DNA of 64,000 nt from Flintibacter muris (GTDB taxonomy: Bacteria; Bacillota; Clostridia; Oscillospirales; Oscillospiraceae): the NCBI RefSeq assembly GCF_943192995.1, contig NZ_CALPCP010000007.1, forward strand, positions 87,095 through 151,094, in the 5' to 3' direction. Both the position numbers and the translations under genes were made by a program. How positions within the stretch are numbered: position 1 is the stretch's first letter; each line of letters opens with the position of its first letter. The notes below the pieces were generated by a model, which worked only from the letters and a program-made list of their open reading frames with translations, had not been told where the DNA came from and did no database searches. Of this stretch, positions 52,190 to 60,820 are shown one piece after another.

Positions 52190-52852
52190 TTATCCGTTCA
52201 GCTTAAAGCCGATCCCCCACACCGACTCGATATGATCCTGGCCGGTCACATCCCGCAGCTTTTTGCGCAGGTTGCTGACGTGGATTTTCAGGGAGCTCTC
52301 GGTGCAGTCGGGAGTGTCGGCGGAGATGCGGTCCAGAATGACCGACTTGGCAATCACCTGCCCGGGGTTCTGGAGGAACAGCTTTAAAATGGCGTACTCC
52401 GTCTTGGTCAGCCGGACAGGGACGCCGTCCGCCGTGACGGCGTGGGCGGTCTGGTCCAGGCGCAGGGGACCGGTCTCCAGCACGGGGGCCAGGCCGGGGG
52501 CGGAGCTGTCCCGCAGGCGGACGGCGACCCGGGCCAGCAGCTCCCGGGTGTCAAAGGGCTTGGTGATGTAGTCCGCCGCCCCGTTTAAAAGCAGCTTTAC
52601 CTTGTCGTCCACCCCTACCTTCGCGCTGACCACCATCACCGGCACGCCGCTGATTTTAGTCAGCACTTCCTCACCGGACAGGCCGGGCAGCATCAGGTCC
52701 AGCAGCACCAGATCAGGCCGGTTCCGCTCCAGAAGGAGCACCGCCTCCGTCCCGGAGTAGGCCCGCAGGACGGCGTAGCCCTCCCGCTGGAGCAGCTCCT
52801 CCAGAAGATTGCCGATATGGATGTCGTCATCAATGACCGCGATAGTCTTCAT
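52190..52852 (-). CDS. OmpR/PhoB-family response regulator
   Basis: A 220-residue regulator. The receiver has acidic DDDIH, phospho-Asp in LVLLDLMLPG, Ser in VMVVSAK and Lys in DYITKPFD. The C-terminal winged helix contains LTKTEYAILKLFLQNPGQVI and VSNLRKKLRD. It is the first gene of the regulator-ATPase-permease-kinase operon and probably controls that operon. The start at 52852 has GTGAGGTC. Confidence 0.93.
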   Translation of the reverse strand: MKTIAVIDDDIHIGNLLEELLQREGYAVLRAYSGTEAVLLLERNRPDLVLLDLMLPGLSGEEVLTKISGVPVMVVSAKVGVDDKVKLLLNGAADYITKPFDTRELLARVAVRLRDSSAPGLAPVLETGPLRLDQTAHAVTADGVPVRLTKTEYAILKLFLQNPGQVIAKSVILDRISADTPDCTESSLKIHVSNLRKKLRDVTGQDHIESVWGIGFKLNG

Positions 52853-52915
52853 GCAGACCTCACCCCTGTGGCGTTTTTTCTATTGTACTTCATAAGTTCA
52901 TCCGCCGCAAGCCCC

Positions 52916-52944
52916 TTGTAGAGAGCTGGTTTTAATGGTATAAT
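52916..52944 (+). promoter_or_regulatory. Sigma-A promoter of the alcohol dehydrogenase
   Basis: TTGTAG, 17-bp spacer, TATAAT, 28 bp before ATG 52973. Confidence 0.7.
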
Positions 52945-52972
52945 ATCCCCATCAACAACAGGAGGACACAAT

Positions 52973-54154
52973 ATGTTTCATTTTACCTATTATACCCCCA
53001 CCATGGTGGTCTTCGGCAAGGGCGCGGAGGAGCAGACCGGCGCGCTGGTCAAGGCCCAGAACTGCAAAAAGGTGCTCATCCACTACGGCGGCGGCAGTGT
53101 AGTCCGGTCCGGACTGCTGGAGCGGATCAAAACCTCGCTGGACCGGGAGGGCGTGTCGTATGTGGAGCTGGGGGGTGTGGTGCCCAACCCCAGGCTGTCC
53201 CTGGTGTATCAGGGGATTGAGCTTTCTAAAAAGGAGGGTGTGGACTTTGTCTTGGCGGTAGGCGGCGGCAGCGTGATCGACTCCTCCAAGGCCATTGCCT
53301 ACGGCCTGGCGGAGGACGCCGACGTGTGGGAGCTGTATGACCGGGCCCGGAAGGCCAAGGCCTGCCTGCCTGTGGGCGCGGTGCTGACCATTGCCGCCGC
53401 GGGCAGCGAGATGAGCAACAGCAGCGTGATTACCAAAGATGAGGGCGGCGTAAAGCGGGGCTATAACGACGACATTTGCCGGCCCAGGTTTGCCATTATG
53501 AATCCTGAGCTGACCATGACCCTGCCCCCCTACCAGACAGCCAGCGGCTGCGTGGATATCCTGATGCACACCATGGAGCGGTACTTTACCCCCAACGGCA
53601 CCATGGAGATTACCGACAGCATTGCCGAGGGGCTGATGCGCACGGTGATGACAAACGCTGAAATTCTCCATAAGGACCCCCAAAATTACAATGCCCGGGC
53701 GGAGATTATGTGGGCGGGCAGTCTGTCCCACAACAACCTCACCGGCTGCGGCAGCGACGGCGGCGACTGGACCCCCCACGGCCTGGAGCACGAGATGGGC
53801 GGTATGTTTGACGTGACCCACGGCGCGGGGCTGGCCGCCATCTGGGGCAGCTGGGCAAGGTACGTGTACCGGGACTGCCTGGACCGGTTTGTCCGCTTTG
53901 CCGTTAACGTAATGGGAGCGGAGCCTGGGGGCACAGACGAGGAGACAGCCCTGAAGGGCATTGAGGCCATGGAGGATTTCTACCGCTCTATTGACATGCC
54001 CACCTGCTTCTCTGAGCTGGGCATCTCTCCCACCCGGGAGCAGCTGGAAAAGATGGCCCACATGTTCCACATTGCCTGCGGCGGCCAAAAGGGCGCCGCT
54101 AAGGTGCTCTACGAGGCGGACTTCCTGAACATTTATGAGATGGCAAACCACTGA
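52973..54154 (+). CDS. Iron-containing alcohol dehydrogenase, butanol dehydrogenase type
   Basis: A 393-residue group III dehydrogenase of the BdhA/YqhD clade. It has GKGAEEQTG, the nucleotide segment LAVGGGSVIDSSKAIAYG, metal-ligand Asp/His in QTASGCVDILMHTMERYF and His in the stretch TPHGLEHEMGGMFDVTHGAG. It should reduce aldehydes to alcohols with NAD(P)H in fermentation. AGGAGG is 7 nt before ATG. Confidence 0.93.
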   Translation: MFHFTYYTPTMVVFGKGAEEQTGALVKAQNCKKVLIHYGGGSVVRSGLLERIKTSLDREGVSYVELGGVVPNPRLSLVYQGIELSKKEGVDFVLAVGGGSVIDSSKAIAYGLAEDADVWELYDRARKAKACLPVGAVLTIAAAGSEMSNSSVITKDEGGVKRGYNDDICRPRFAIMNPELTMTLPPYQTASGCVDILMHTMERYFTPNGTMEITDSIAEGLMRTVMTNAEILHKDPQNYNARAEIMWAGSLSHNNLTGCGSDGGDWTPHGLEHEMGGMFDVTHGAGLAAIWGSWARYVYRDCLDRFVRFAVNVMGAEPGGTDEETALKGIEAMEDFYRSIDMPTCFSELGISPTREQLEKMAHMFHIACGGQKGAAKVLYEADFLNIYEMANH

Positions 54155-54165
54155 AAATACAAGCG

Positions 54166-54189
54166 GGCCCCCGGCGAGAGCCGGGGGCC
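54166..54189. terminator. Shared terminator between convergent genes
   Basis: GGCCCCCGG / CCGGGGGCC stem with a 6-nt loop between the dehydrogenase and the cysteine desulfidase. Confidence 0.65.
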
Positions 54190-54194
54190 TGCTG

Positions 54195-55475
54195 TCAGCT
54201 TTGCAGCATAATCTGCAAAATTTCCTTGTCGGTGGAGCGCATACCGATTTTGCCCAGGCGGCCCACGTTGTCCAGGGTCTTTTCCACGCCGTGGGAGAGG
54301 ATGCCGTCTCCGCCGTAGAACTGCTGGCCCTGCTGGTACATGCGGTAGCCCAGCACACCGGCGTCGATAGCGGCGGCGATTTTTCCGGCGCAGGAGGCCT
54401 TGGCCCCATCGCAGATCATGCCGGACACAATGGCCAGGGCGTTGACCACGGTGTGGATGACCTCCTCATAGCCGCCGTCGTCCAGATAGGCGATACCCGC
54501 CCCCGCCGCCGCCCCGGCGCTCACCGCGCCGCAGTAGGCGGACAGCCGGCCAATGCGGGTCTTCTGGTGGATGGTAATCAAATTGGACAGCGCCAGCGCC
54601 CGGTAGAGCTTTTCTTCGCTTGCGCCCGTCTCGCGGGCGTAGACAATAACCGGCACCGAGGCGGTCATGCCCTGGTTGCCGCTGCCCGAGTTGATGATGA
54701 CGGGCATCTCGCAGCCCCCCATCCGGGCATCCGACCCGGCGGCGGCGGCGGACTTGGCCTTGGCAATGAGATCGTCGGGACGGGAGGAGGCCCGAATCAC
54801 CTGGCCAATGTTGGCCCCATAGCTGTGGGTCAGGCCCTCCTGAGCGATAGCCATATTGCATGAAATCTGGCGGTCCAGCAGCTGCTTTATGTCGGCAATG
54901 TCCACCGTCTGGGCAAAATCGTAGATGTCCGCCATGGAAAGCAGGGTGCGGTCGGTAAGGCCGCTCTCGTCGTCCGCCTCCACAGGCAGGTCCAGCAGTA
55001 CCTGGCCGCTGCGCTCCGTGTGGACAATGTTGGTGTGGTAGTTGGCGATTCGGACCTGGGCCGTGTCGTCCCCCCTGCGCAGGGTGAGGCGGATGTCAAA
55101 GACCAGATCGCCGTCCAGAAACTCCACCCGGACGGGGTGCTCTTTTAAGTAGGTGCGCATCTCTCCCCGCTGCTTGTCGGTAACCTGGGAGATAACCTCC
55201 AGCAGCAGTTCGGCCCGGCCGGCCACCACGCCGGCGGCGGCGGCCGCCTCAATGCCGTGGAGTCCGCCGGTGTTGGGCACCACAACGCTCTTTACATTTT
55301 TGATGATATTGCCGCTGGCCTCCACAACAATTTCGTCGGGCAGTGCGCCCAGCACCTCCCGGCCCTTGGCGGCGGCGTAGGCAATGGCGATAGGCTCGGT
55401 ACAGCCCATGGCGGGCACCAGCTCCTCCTCCAGAATGCTGATGTAGGCGCTGTATTTCAGATCGGTTTTTTTCAT
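54195..55475 (-). CDS. L-cysteine desulfidase family protein (UPF0597)
   Basis: A 426-residue protein of the CdsB/YhaM family, which breaks cysteine into sulfide, ammonia and pyruvate using a [4Fe-4S] cluster. Candidate cluster ligands are Cys25 in VPAMGCTEPIA and Cys in GGCEMPVI, GMICDGAKASCAGK. IINSGSGNQGM is also typical. The start is ATG 55475 with AAGGAGG; a reading to 55541 runs over the promoter. In gut anaerobes this activity would be a source of H2S. Confidence 0.88.
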   Translation of the reverse strand: MKKTDLKYSAYISILEEELVPAMGCTEPIAIAYAAAKGREVLGALPDEIVVEASGNIIKNVKSVVVPNTGGLHGIEAAAAAGVVAGRAELLLEVISQVTDKQRGEMRTYLKEHPVRVEFLDGDLVFDIRLTLRRGDDTAQVRIANYHTNIVHTERSGQVLLDLPVEADDESGLTDRTLLSMADIYDFAQTVDIADIKQLLDRQISCNMAIAQEGLTHSYGANIGQVIRASSRPDDLIAKAKSAAAAGSDARMGGCEMPVIINSGSGNQGMTASVPVIVYARETGASEEKLYRALALSNLITIHQKTRIGRLSAYCGAVSAGAAAGAGIAYLDDGGYEEVIHTVVNALAIVSGMICDGAKASCAGKIAAAIDAGVLGYRMYQQGQQFYGGDGILSHGVEKTLDNVGRLGKIGMRSTDKEILQIMLQS

Positions 55476-55512
55476 GATGTTCCTCCTTGCTTCCGGCAGG
55501 GTCTTTGTGCTT

Positions 55513-55541
55513 ATTATACAGGATTTGAGGGGCCAGGTCAA
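55513..55541 (-). promoter_or_regulatory. Sigma-A promoter of the cysteine desulfidase
   Basis: Minus strand: TTGACC, 17-bp spacer, TATAAT. Confidence 0.75.
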
Positions 55542-55545
55542 ACAG

Positions 55546-55574
55546 TTGCGGCAAATACTTTCCTGTGGTATTAT
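55546..55574 (+). promoter_or_regulatory. Sigma-A promoter of the HAD gene
   Basis: TTGCGG, 17-bp spacer, TATTAT (a TATAAT overlaps with 20-bp spacing). Divergent from the desulfidase promoter only 5 bp away. Confidence 0.55.
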
Positions 55575-55600
55575 AATAGCGCAAAATAAGGAGGGATCTT

Positions 55601-56238
55601 ATGTTCAAAGCGGTATGTTTTGATTTTGATTACACACTGGGGGACTGCACCGACTCTATTGTGGCCGGGTTTCAGCACGCGCTGACCAGCCTGGGCTGGC
55701 CCGCCCCCGACCGGGAGACGGTGCGCAAAACGGTGGGCTTTCTGCTGGAGGACTCCTATTCCATGCTCACTGGGGACCTCAACCCGGAGCACCAGGCCCA
55801 GTTCCGGAGCCTGTTTTCCGACGTGGCGACGGAGCGGCAGCAGCGGGAGACCGTCCTGCTCCCCGGCGGGGAGGAGCTGCTGCGGGGACTGCATGCCCGG
55901 GGGATTAAGGCTGCCATTGTCAGCACCAAGCGGGGGGATACCATTGAAATCATCCTGGACCGGCTGGGGCTGGCGGATACGGTAGATCTGGTGGTGGGCA
56001 GCGCCGATGTGACCCGCCACAAGCCCGACCCGGAGGGGCTGCTGCTGGCCCTGGACCGGCTGGGGGTCAGGCCGGAGCACGCCCTGTTCTGCGGCGACAC
56101 GGTGATGGATGCCGGAGCGGCCCGAGGCGCCGGGACCCATTTTGCCGCCGTTCTGGGCGGCACCACCCCGGCGGAAGCTTCAGTCCTGACCACATCTCTC
56201 CCGACCTGTGGGACCTGGCCCGGTGGCTGGGGCTGTAG
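55601..56238 (+). CDS. HAD-family phosphatase with apparent C-terminal frameshift
   Basis: About 212 residues of a phosphoglycolate-phosphatase/beta-phosphoglucomutase-like hydrolase. Motif I is CFDFDYTLGD, motif II VSTKRG, motif III HKPDPEG and motif IV FCGDTVMDAGAARGAG. After GGTTPAEA (near 56179) the open frame runs on unnaturally to 56467, antisense to the next gene. One base later the sequence reads FSPDHISPDLWDLARWLGL and stops at 56236, the normal C-terminus. A lost T in GCTTTC explains this. The catalytic core is intact, so activity may survive. Confidence 0.8.
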
Positions 56239-56244
56239 CAGTCC

Positions 56245-56430
56245 CTACTCGGAGGTGGTTTTCAGCTCCATATGGTCCAGAGCGTATTGCAGGGCCATAC
56301 CAATCAGCTCGTTCCGGGAGCGGTTGGTCCGGGCGGAGAGGTCGTTGTACCGCTCCTGGAGGGCCCGGTCAATGCGGATGGTCATGGTAACGGTTTTGTC
56401 CTCCCGGGGGGTGACGATAAATTTTTCCAT
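56245..56430 (-). CDS. Ribbon-helix-helix DNA-binding protein
   Basis: A 61-residue Arc/CopG-type protein: strand TVTMTIRIDR, helix ALQERYNDLSARTNRSRNEL, then IGMALQYALDHMELK. The RSRNELIG turn and the YALxHxxL helix are shared with the protein at 38068-38277. It stands alone, with a near-perfect 34-bp palindrome upstream that may be its operator. A minus-strand TATAAT lies at 56461-56466. Confidence 0.72.
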   Translation of the reverse strand: MEKFIVTPREDKTVTMTIRIDRALQERYNDLSARTNRSRNELIGMALQYALDHMELKTTSE

Positions 56431-56493
56431 AATGTCTCACTTCTCACTGTTTTTGAGTACATTATAGTGTGAATTTGCATATTTAATCCATGC

Positions 56494-56527
56494 CACAATC
56501 TGCGTTGAAAATTCAATGCAGATTGTG
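56494..56527. promoter_or_regulatory. 34-bp near-perfect palindrome between RHH and TraB-family genes
   Basis: CACAATCTGCGTTGAA, AA, then TTCAATGCAGATTGTG: 16-bp arms with one mismatch. It lies between the divergent promoters and is a candidate operator for both genes. Confidence 0.6.
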
Positions 56528-56585
56528 ATTGACTTTTGCGCTGGAACGTGCTATCTTTGGGTGGCGGGCTTGAGAAAATTTTCAT

Positions 56586-56613
56586 TTGACTTCTGCCTGT
56601 CCCGTGCTACAAT
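56586..56613 (+). promoter_or_regulatory. Sigma-A promoter of the TraB-family gene
   Basis: TTGACT, 16-bp spacer, TACAAT. Confidence 0.65.
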
Positions 56614-56657
56614 ATACAACAGAAACTGGGCGCTGTCCCAGGAAAGGATGATGACTG

Positions 56658-58037
56658 ATGAAGAAGTTACTTACCCTGCTGCTGGCCCTGGGTCTGCTGG
56701 GGAGTACCATCCCGGTGCTGGCCGCAGAGGAGGTCCAGGCCGAGCCCATTCCCGCCTGGGCCTACGGCGAGGTGGCCGACATCTACGCCATGGGTCTGGT
56801 GGGGGACGAGATCTACACCGACCACAGCAAGCCCGTTACCCAGGAGCAGCTGGACAAGATGACCAAGGTGGCCGCCGACAAGCTGGTCCTGCTGGAGGTG
56901 GAGCAGCGCTCCAATGCCGGCTCCTTTGTGATTGACACCACCCGGGGCGGCGTGCTCAACGCCCTGTACATGGAAGCCCTTCCCTACGCCTTTGCGGGCA
57001 TTGACGCCGGGCCGGTGGAGTTTCTGTCCTCCCTGGGCGTGATCCACGGCAGCGGCTCCGACCTGGCCCTGGACCGGCCCTGCACCCTGCTGGAGGCTGC
57101 CTGCTTTGCCGAACGGATGATCCTGGCCCTGTATGACCAGCAGAACGCCGGCTCCCTTGGGCTTTTGTGGAAGGCGGAGGGCAACGGCAATACCCTGTAT
57201 CTGCTGGGCTCCATCCACACCGACCGGAACAACCTCTACCCCTTCCACAAGCAGCTGCGGGACATTATCACCGGCGCCGAGCTGGCCGCCTTTGAGCTGG
57301 ACTTCAACAACCAGGAGGGCATCGACGAGTTCACCGCCATGCAGATGTATTCCGACGGCACCACCCTGAAGGACCACATCGACCCGGAGCTCTATCAGGA
57401 GGTGGTGGAGGCCCTGGCCCCCTTGGGCATGCCCGAGGAGCAGATTGCCAACTACAAGCCCTGGGCGCTGGCCAACACCTTTACCGCCCTGTCTATGACC
57501 GACGACACCTCCAGCGAAAACGCTATGGCGCTCGACCTGTATGTCAGCGCCAAGGCCAGCAACCTGGGCATCCAGGTGGAGGGCATTGAGACCTACGCCT
57601 TCCAGGGCAAGATCTTTGACGACCTGTCCAACGAGTACCAGGAGAACTATCTGGCTATGACCCTGAGCATGTACCTGGGGATGGACGCCGCCGAGGGTCT
57701 GAGCGAGGAGGAAAAAGCGGCGTATGAGGCCGCCCTGAAGGAGCAGGACGAGGCGGTGAGCCGCTGGATGGAGCAGTGGAAGACCCGGGACACCGAGGCC
57801 TTCGCCAACGACTACCCCAAGGATGTTATCCAGTCCAACACCACCGACGAGCTCAACTCCAAGCTCTTTGAGGGCCGCGACCCCAACATGATCGCCTGGG
57901 CGGACCGCTATCTCAAGCAGGAGGGCTCTCACACCGGCATTATGACGGTGGGCGCCGGCCACATGATTGGCAAAACCGGCATTGTCCAGGGCCTGAAAGA
58001 CCTGGGCTACACCGTGGAGGTTGTCCCCGCTCCCTGA
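56658..58037 (+). CDS. Secreted TraB/GumN-family protein with SLH-like N-terminus
   Basis: A 459-residue exported protein. Residues 1-22 are a signal peptide ending PVLAAEE. Two SLH-like stretches follow (about 33-75: WAYGEVADIYAMGLVGDEIY; about 110-155: FLSSLGVIHGSGSDLALDRP), suggesting attachment to wall polymers. The TraB/GumN domain spans about 170-455 with LYLLGSIHTDRNNLYPF (GSIH motif), IQVEGIETYAFQ and a late TVGAGHMIGKTGIVQGL. The family may be metal-dependent hydrolases or proteases with unknown substrates. AAAGGATGATGACTG precedes ATG 56658. Confidence 0.85.
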   Translation: MKKLLTLLLALGLLGSTIPVLAAEEVQAEPIPAWAYGEVADIYAMGLVGDEIYTDHSKPVTQEQLDKMTKVAADKLVLLEVEQRSNAGSFVIDTTRGGVLNALYMEALPYAFAGIDAGPVEFLSSLGVIHGSGSDLALDRPCTLLEAACFAERMILALYDQQNAGSLGLLWKAEGNGNTLYLLGSIHTDRNNLYPFHKQLRDIITGAELAAFELDFNNQEGIDEFTAMQMYSDGTTLKDHIDPELYQEVVEALAPLGMPEEQIANYKPWALANTFTALSMTDDTSSENAMALDLYVSAKASNLGIQVEGIETYAFQGKIFDDLSNEYQENYLAMTLSMYLGMDAAEGLSEEEKAAYEAALKEQDEAVSRWMEQWKTRDTEAFANDYPKDVIQSNTTDELNSKLFEGRDPNMIAWADRYLKQEGSHTGIMTVGAGHMIGKTGIVQGLKDLGYTVEVVPAP

Positions 58038-58053
58038 CGCGATACAATTCAAA

Positions 58054-58085
58054 AAACGTCCCAATCCGATTGGATTGGGACGTTT
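58054..58085. terminator. Strong bidirectional terminator
   Basis: AAACGTCCCAATCC / GGATTGGGACGTTT with a 4-nt loop, T- and A-rich ends on both sides, between convergent genes. Confidence 0.85.
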
Positions 58086-58101
58086 CTCCTTGGAGTAAAC
58101 C

Positions 58102-58548
58102 TTACAGCTGATGCCCCCAGTCGATCCCCGGGTAAAATTCGCCGGTCCGAATAAAATATTCCACCGCTTTTACACCCGCCTCAAGATCCTGAAGGGCCAG
58201 TTCTTTTTCAATAGGGGTCTGTCCATTGCTTAGCAGCGGAGTCTTTTCCGTTACACCGGCAAAGGAGGGGTTGTAGGAATAGTAGTTATTCTGCCCGAAC
58301 TCGCCGCAGAAGCCAAGGGCCAGCCATTGGCCGTCGCAGAGTACCTCCATCCAATCATCCTCCCCGTCCGGGTCCAGGTACAGGATGGCCTCAATCCCGG
58401 CGGGAATCTGCTTGAGGATTTTTGCGATCAACTCCTCGGTAATTTGATCGCCGCTGTAGTGGTGGTCGTATTCAATATACCGTACGGCGATTGCGTGTGA
58501 GTCAAATTCAGGGATGGCACCCTGCTTGGGAATAATTTGAAGCTCCAT
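58102..58548 (-). CDS. Hypothetical protein co-transcribed with fakA
   Basis: A 148-residue soluble acidic protein. Recognisable stretches are AVRYIEYDHHYSGDQITEEL, AILYLDPDGEDDWMEVLCDG and LGFCGEFGQNNYYSY. The pattern recalls immunity-type proteins, but I cannot assign a family. It starts 12 bp after the fakA stop with GAGGAAAC as ribosome binding site. Confidence 0.7.
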   Translation of the reverse strand: MELQIIPKQGAIPEFDSHAIAVRYIEYDHHYSGDQITEELIAKILKQIPAGIEAILYLDPDGEDDWMEVLCDGQWLALGFCGEFGQNNYYSYNPSFAGVTEKTPLLSNGQTPIEKELALQDLEAGVKAVEYFIRTGEFYPGIDWGHQL

Positions 58549-58560
58549 AGCAGCGTTTCC

Positions 58561-60249
58561 TCATTCTGCGGAAATCATAAAGTAATACACCGGCTGGCCC
58601 CCGGCCAGCATGGTGATCTCGGCGTTGGGACAGGCGGCGGCGAAGATTTTTTCTGCCTCCTGGGCCTGCTCCTCGGTGACATCCTCGCCGTAGAAGATAG
58701 AGATGAACTCGGCGTTCTGGTGGCTGTCTGACTTAGCCAGCCGGTCCAAAATGGTGCTCAGGTCCTGGTCTGTGCCGAAGAGCTGGTGCTCCTCCAGGGC
58801 CAGGTAGTCCCCCTGATGGATGGCGAAGCCGTCAAAATCGGAGTCCCGGGCGGCGTAGGTGATCTCACTGGTGCGCACATTGGCAAAGCCATCGGTCATA
58901 GCGGCGGTGTTGTCAGCCTCCTCCGCGTCGGGGTCGGCGGACAGCATGGCAGAGATGCCCTGGGGCACCGTTTTGGTGGGCAGGACAATCACTTTTTTGT
59001 CCTCGCACAGGGGAATGGTCTGCTCGGCGGCCATGATGATATTTTTGTTGTTGGGCAGCACATAGACAATCTCCGCCGGGGTGGCGTCAATGGCCTTGAG
59101 GATGTCCTGGGTGGAGGGGTTCATGGTCTGTCCGCCGCCCACCAGGCCGTCCACACCCAGGTCCTGGAAGACGGCCTCCAGTCCGGCCCCGGCGCACACC
59201 GCCACATAGCCGAACTTCTTTTCCGGCGGGGCGTGGACCGGTTCCCCAGCGGCGCCCTTCTCCAGCTCGGCCTCAATGGCCTCCAGGTCGTCGGTGCTCT
59301 GAACGTGCCTGCCGGCGGCCAGGTCCTCCGCCTGGGTGCGCATGTTCTCGATTTTGGCCAGCTCCAAGGTGCCGTACTTCTGGGCCTCGTTCAGGGCGCT
59401 GCCCGGGGTGTTGGTGTGGACATGGACCTTAAAGGCCTCATCATCCTCGCCGATCACCAGACTGTCACCAATGGAGTTGAGATACTTGCGGAAGGGGTCC
59501 AGGTCCACATCCTCTTTAAATTTGCGCACGATAAATACTGTGTCAAAGGCAAAGGTGATGTCCTCTACGCTGACGGCCTCAAAGTCGGCCTTGTCGTTGG
59601 GGACGGCTCCATCGCCGGCGTCCTCAGGCATGGGCAGGCCCCGGACCTCATCCAGCATGCCCTGGAGAATGACGAGAAAGCCCTTGCCGCCGGCGTCCAC
59701 TACGCCGGCCTTTTTCAGCACCGGGTTCTGGTCAATGGTGCGGGCCAGGGCCTGCGCCCCCTCCTGGATGGCGGCCTCCAGCACGCCCTCAAAGCTGTCG
59801 TCCTCCCGGGCCTGACCGGCGGCACGGGCGGCTGCCAGACGGGAGACGGTGAGGATGGTGCCCTCGGCGGGCTTCATCACGGCCTTGTAGGCGGCGGCTA
59901 CGCCAAAGTCCAGGGCGATAGCCAGATCCCGGCCGTCCATGGTCTCCTTGTCCTTGATGGCCTTGGAGAAGCCCCGGAACAGCAGGGACAAAATCACCCC
60001 GGAGTTGCCCCGGGCGCCCCGGAGCAGGGCGGAGGCGGTGCCTCCGGCGGCCTGGCCCACAGTGTCGTAGTGCTTTTTCCGCATCTCGGCGGCGGCGGCC
60101 CCGATGGTAAGGGTCATGTTGGTACCCGTGTCGCCGTCAGGGACGGGGAACACGTTCAGGTCGTTGATAGGCTGTTTTTGGGCGTTGATGGCGGCGTGGG
60201 CGTGAATCATCATCCGCTGAAAGACCGCCGCGTCAATATTTTGTACCAT
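58561..60249 (-). CDS. fakA: Fatty acid kinase catalytic subunit FakA-like (DAK2 / YloV)
   Basis: A 562-residue protein. The N-terminal DhaL/DAK2 ATP-binding domain (about 10-200) has LNVFPVPDGDTGTNM (Mg-binding Asp), GGTASALLRGARGNSGVILS and VVDAGGKGFLVIL. The middle and C-terminal regions include ADPDAEEADN and the VYVLPNNKNIIMAA stretch typical of YloV. It phosphorylates fatty acids bound to a FakB (DegV) partner for phospholipid synthesis; no fakB is in the window. It follows the asp23-type gene, the conserved Firmicutes order. Confidence 0.9.
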   Translation of the reverse strand: MVQNIDAAVFQRMMIHAHAAINAQKQPINDLNVFPVPDGDTGTNMTLTIGAAAAEMRKKHYDTVGQAAGGTASALLRGARGNSGVILSLLFRGFSKAIKDKETMDGRDLAIALDFGVAAAYKAVMKPAEGTILTVSRLAAARAAGQAREDDSFEGVLEAAIQEGAQALARTIDQNPVLKKAGVVDAGGKGFLVILQGMLDEVRGLPMPEDAGDGAVPNDKADFEAVSVEDITFAFDTVFIVRKFKEDVDLDPFRKYLNSIGDSLVIGEDDEAFKVHVHTNTPGSALNEAQKYGTLELAKIENMRTQAEDLAAGRHVQSTDDLEAIEAELEKGAAGEPVHAPPEKKFGYVAVCAGAGLEAVFQDLGVDGLVGGGQTMNPSTQDILKAIDATPAEIVYVLPNNKNIIMAAEQTIPLCEDKKVIVLPTKTVPQGISAMLSADPDAEEADNTAAMTDGFANVRTSEITYAARDSDFDGFAIHQGDYLALEEHQLFGTDQDLSTILDRLAKSDSHQNAEFISIFYGEDVTEEQAQEAEKIFAAACPNAEITMLAGGQPVYYFMISAE

Positions 60250-60276
60250 ATCGGCAAATTTCCTTTCTGCGAATAA

Positions 60277-60624
60277 TCAGAAGCGCATGGAGTCCACGCA
60301 GACATCCACCGAGGCTACCTCTACCCCGGTGGTCTTGCTGACCACATAGCGCACCTCGCTCATGATGGAGCGGCACACGGCCATTAGGTTGACCCCGTTC
60401 TCCACGATAATATGCAGCTCAATGGAGACGGTGCCGTCCGCGTTGTAGTAGACCTTGACACCCTTGGACATGGACTCCCGCTTCAGCAGGTGGACCAGCC
60501 CGTCGGTGGTGGAGCGGACCGCCATGCCCTTCACGCCGTAGCAGTTGGTGGCGGCGCTGCCGGTGACGGTGGTGAACACGTCGCTGCTGATGCGGATCTC
60601 GCCCAGCTCGGTTTCCAGTTTCAT
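60277..60624 (-). CDS. Asp23/Gls24-family envelope stress protein (YloU-like)
   Basis: A 115-residue protein with the family core LGEIRISSDVFTTVTGSAAT, VKVYYNADGTVSIELHIIVE and VGVNLMAVCRSIMSEVRYVV-like helix, ending VEVASVDVCVDSM. It is the first gene of an operon with fakA (27 bp apart) and probably supports membrane homeostasis. Confidence 0.9.
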   Translation of the reverse strand: MKLETELGEIRISSDVFTTVTGSAATNCYGVKGMAVRSTTDGLVHLLKRESMSKGVKVYYNADGTVSIELHIIVENGVNLMAVCRSIMSEVRYVVSKTTGVEVASVDVCVDSMRF

Positions 60625-60677
60625 AGGAAAGTACCTTCCTTTCAGTCAGGATAGGGGAACCCATATATATATTTTAC

Positions 60678-60706
60678 ATTGTATTCGATTTTACGGAAAA
60701 ATACAA
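60678..60706 (-). promoter_or_regulatory. Sigma-A promoter of the asp23-fakA operon
   Basis: Minus strand: TTGTAT, 17-bp spacer, TACAAT. Confidence 0.7.
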
Positions 60707-60820
60707 GCCTAAAGTTAAGCGGGGCCCGGCTGGAGCGGGGAAAGATTTTCTGGGGCAAGGGGAACCTTGGCAAATTTTTTGCGTCTTTCATAACAGAGCT
60801 ATACAGAAGGAGGTATTCTT

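Noticed and set aside
56667..58064. Open minus-strand frame of 465 codons over the TraB-family gene
   Set aside because: Antisense shadow of a gene with signal peptide, promoter and family motifs.
58786..60276. Open plus-strand frame of 496 codons over fakA
   Set aside because: Antisense shadow; Gly/Val/His-rich without motifs.
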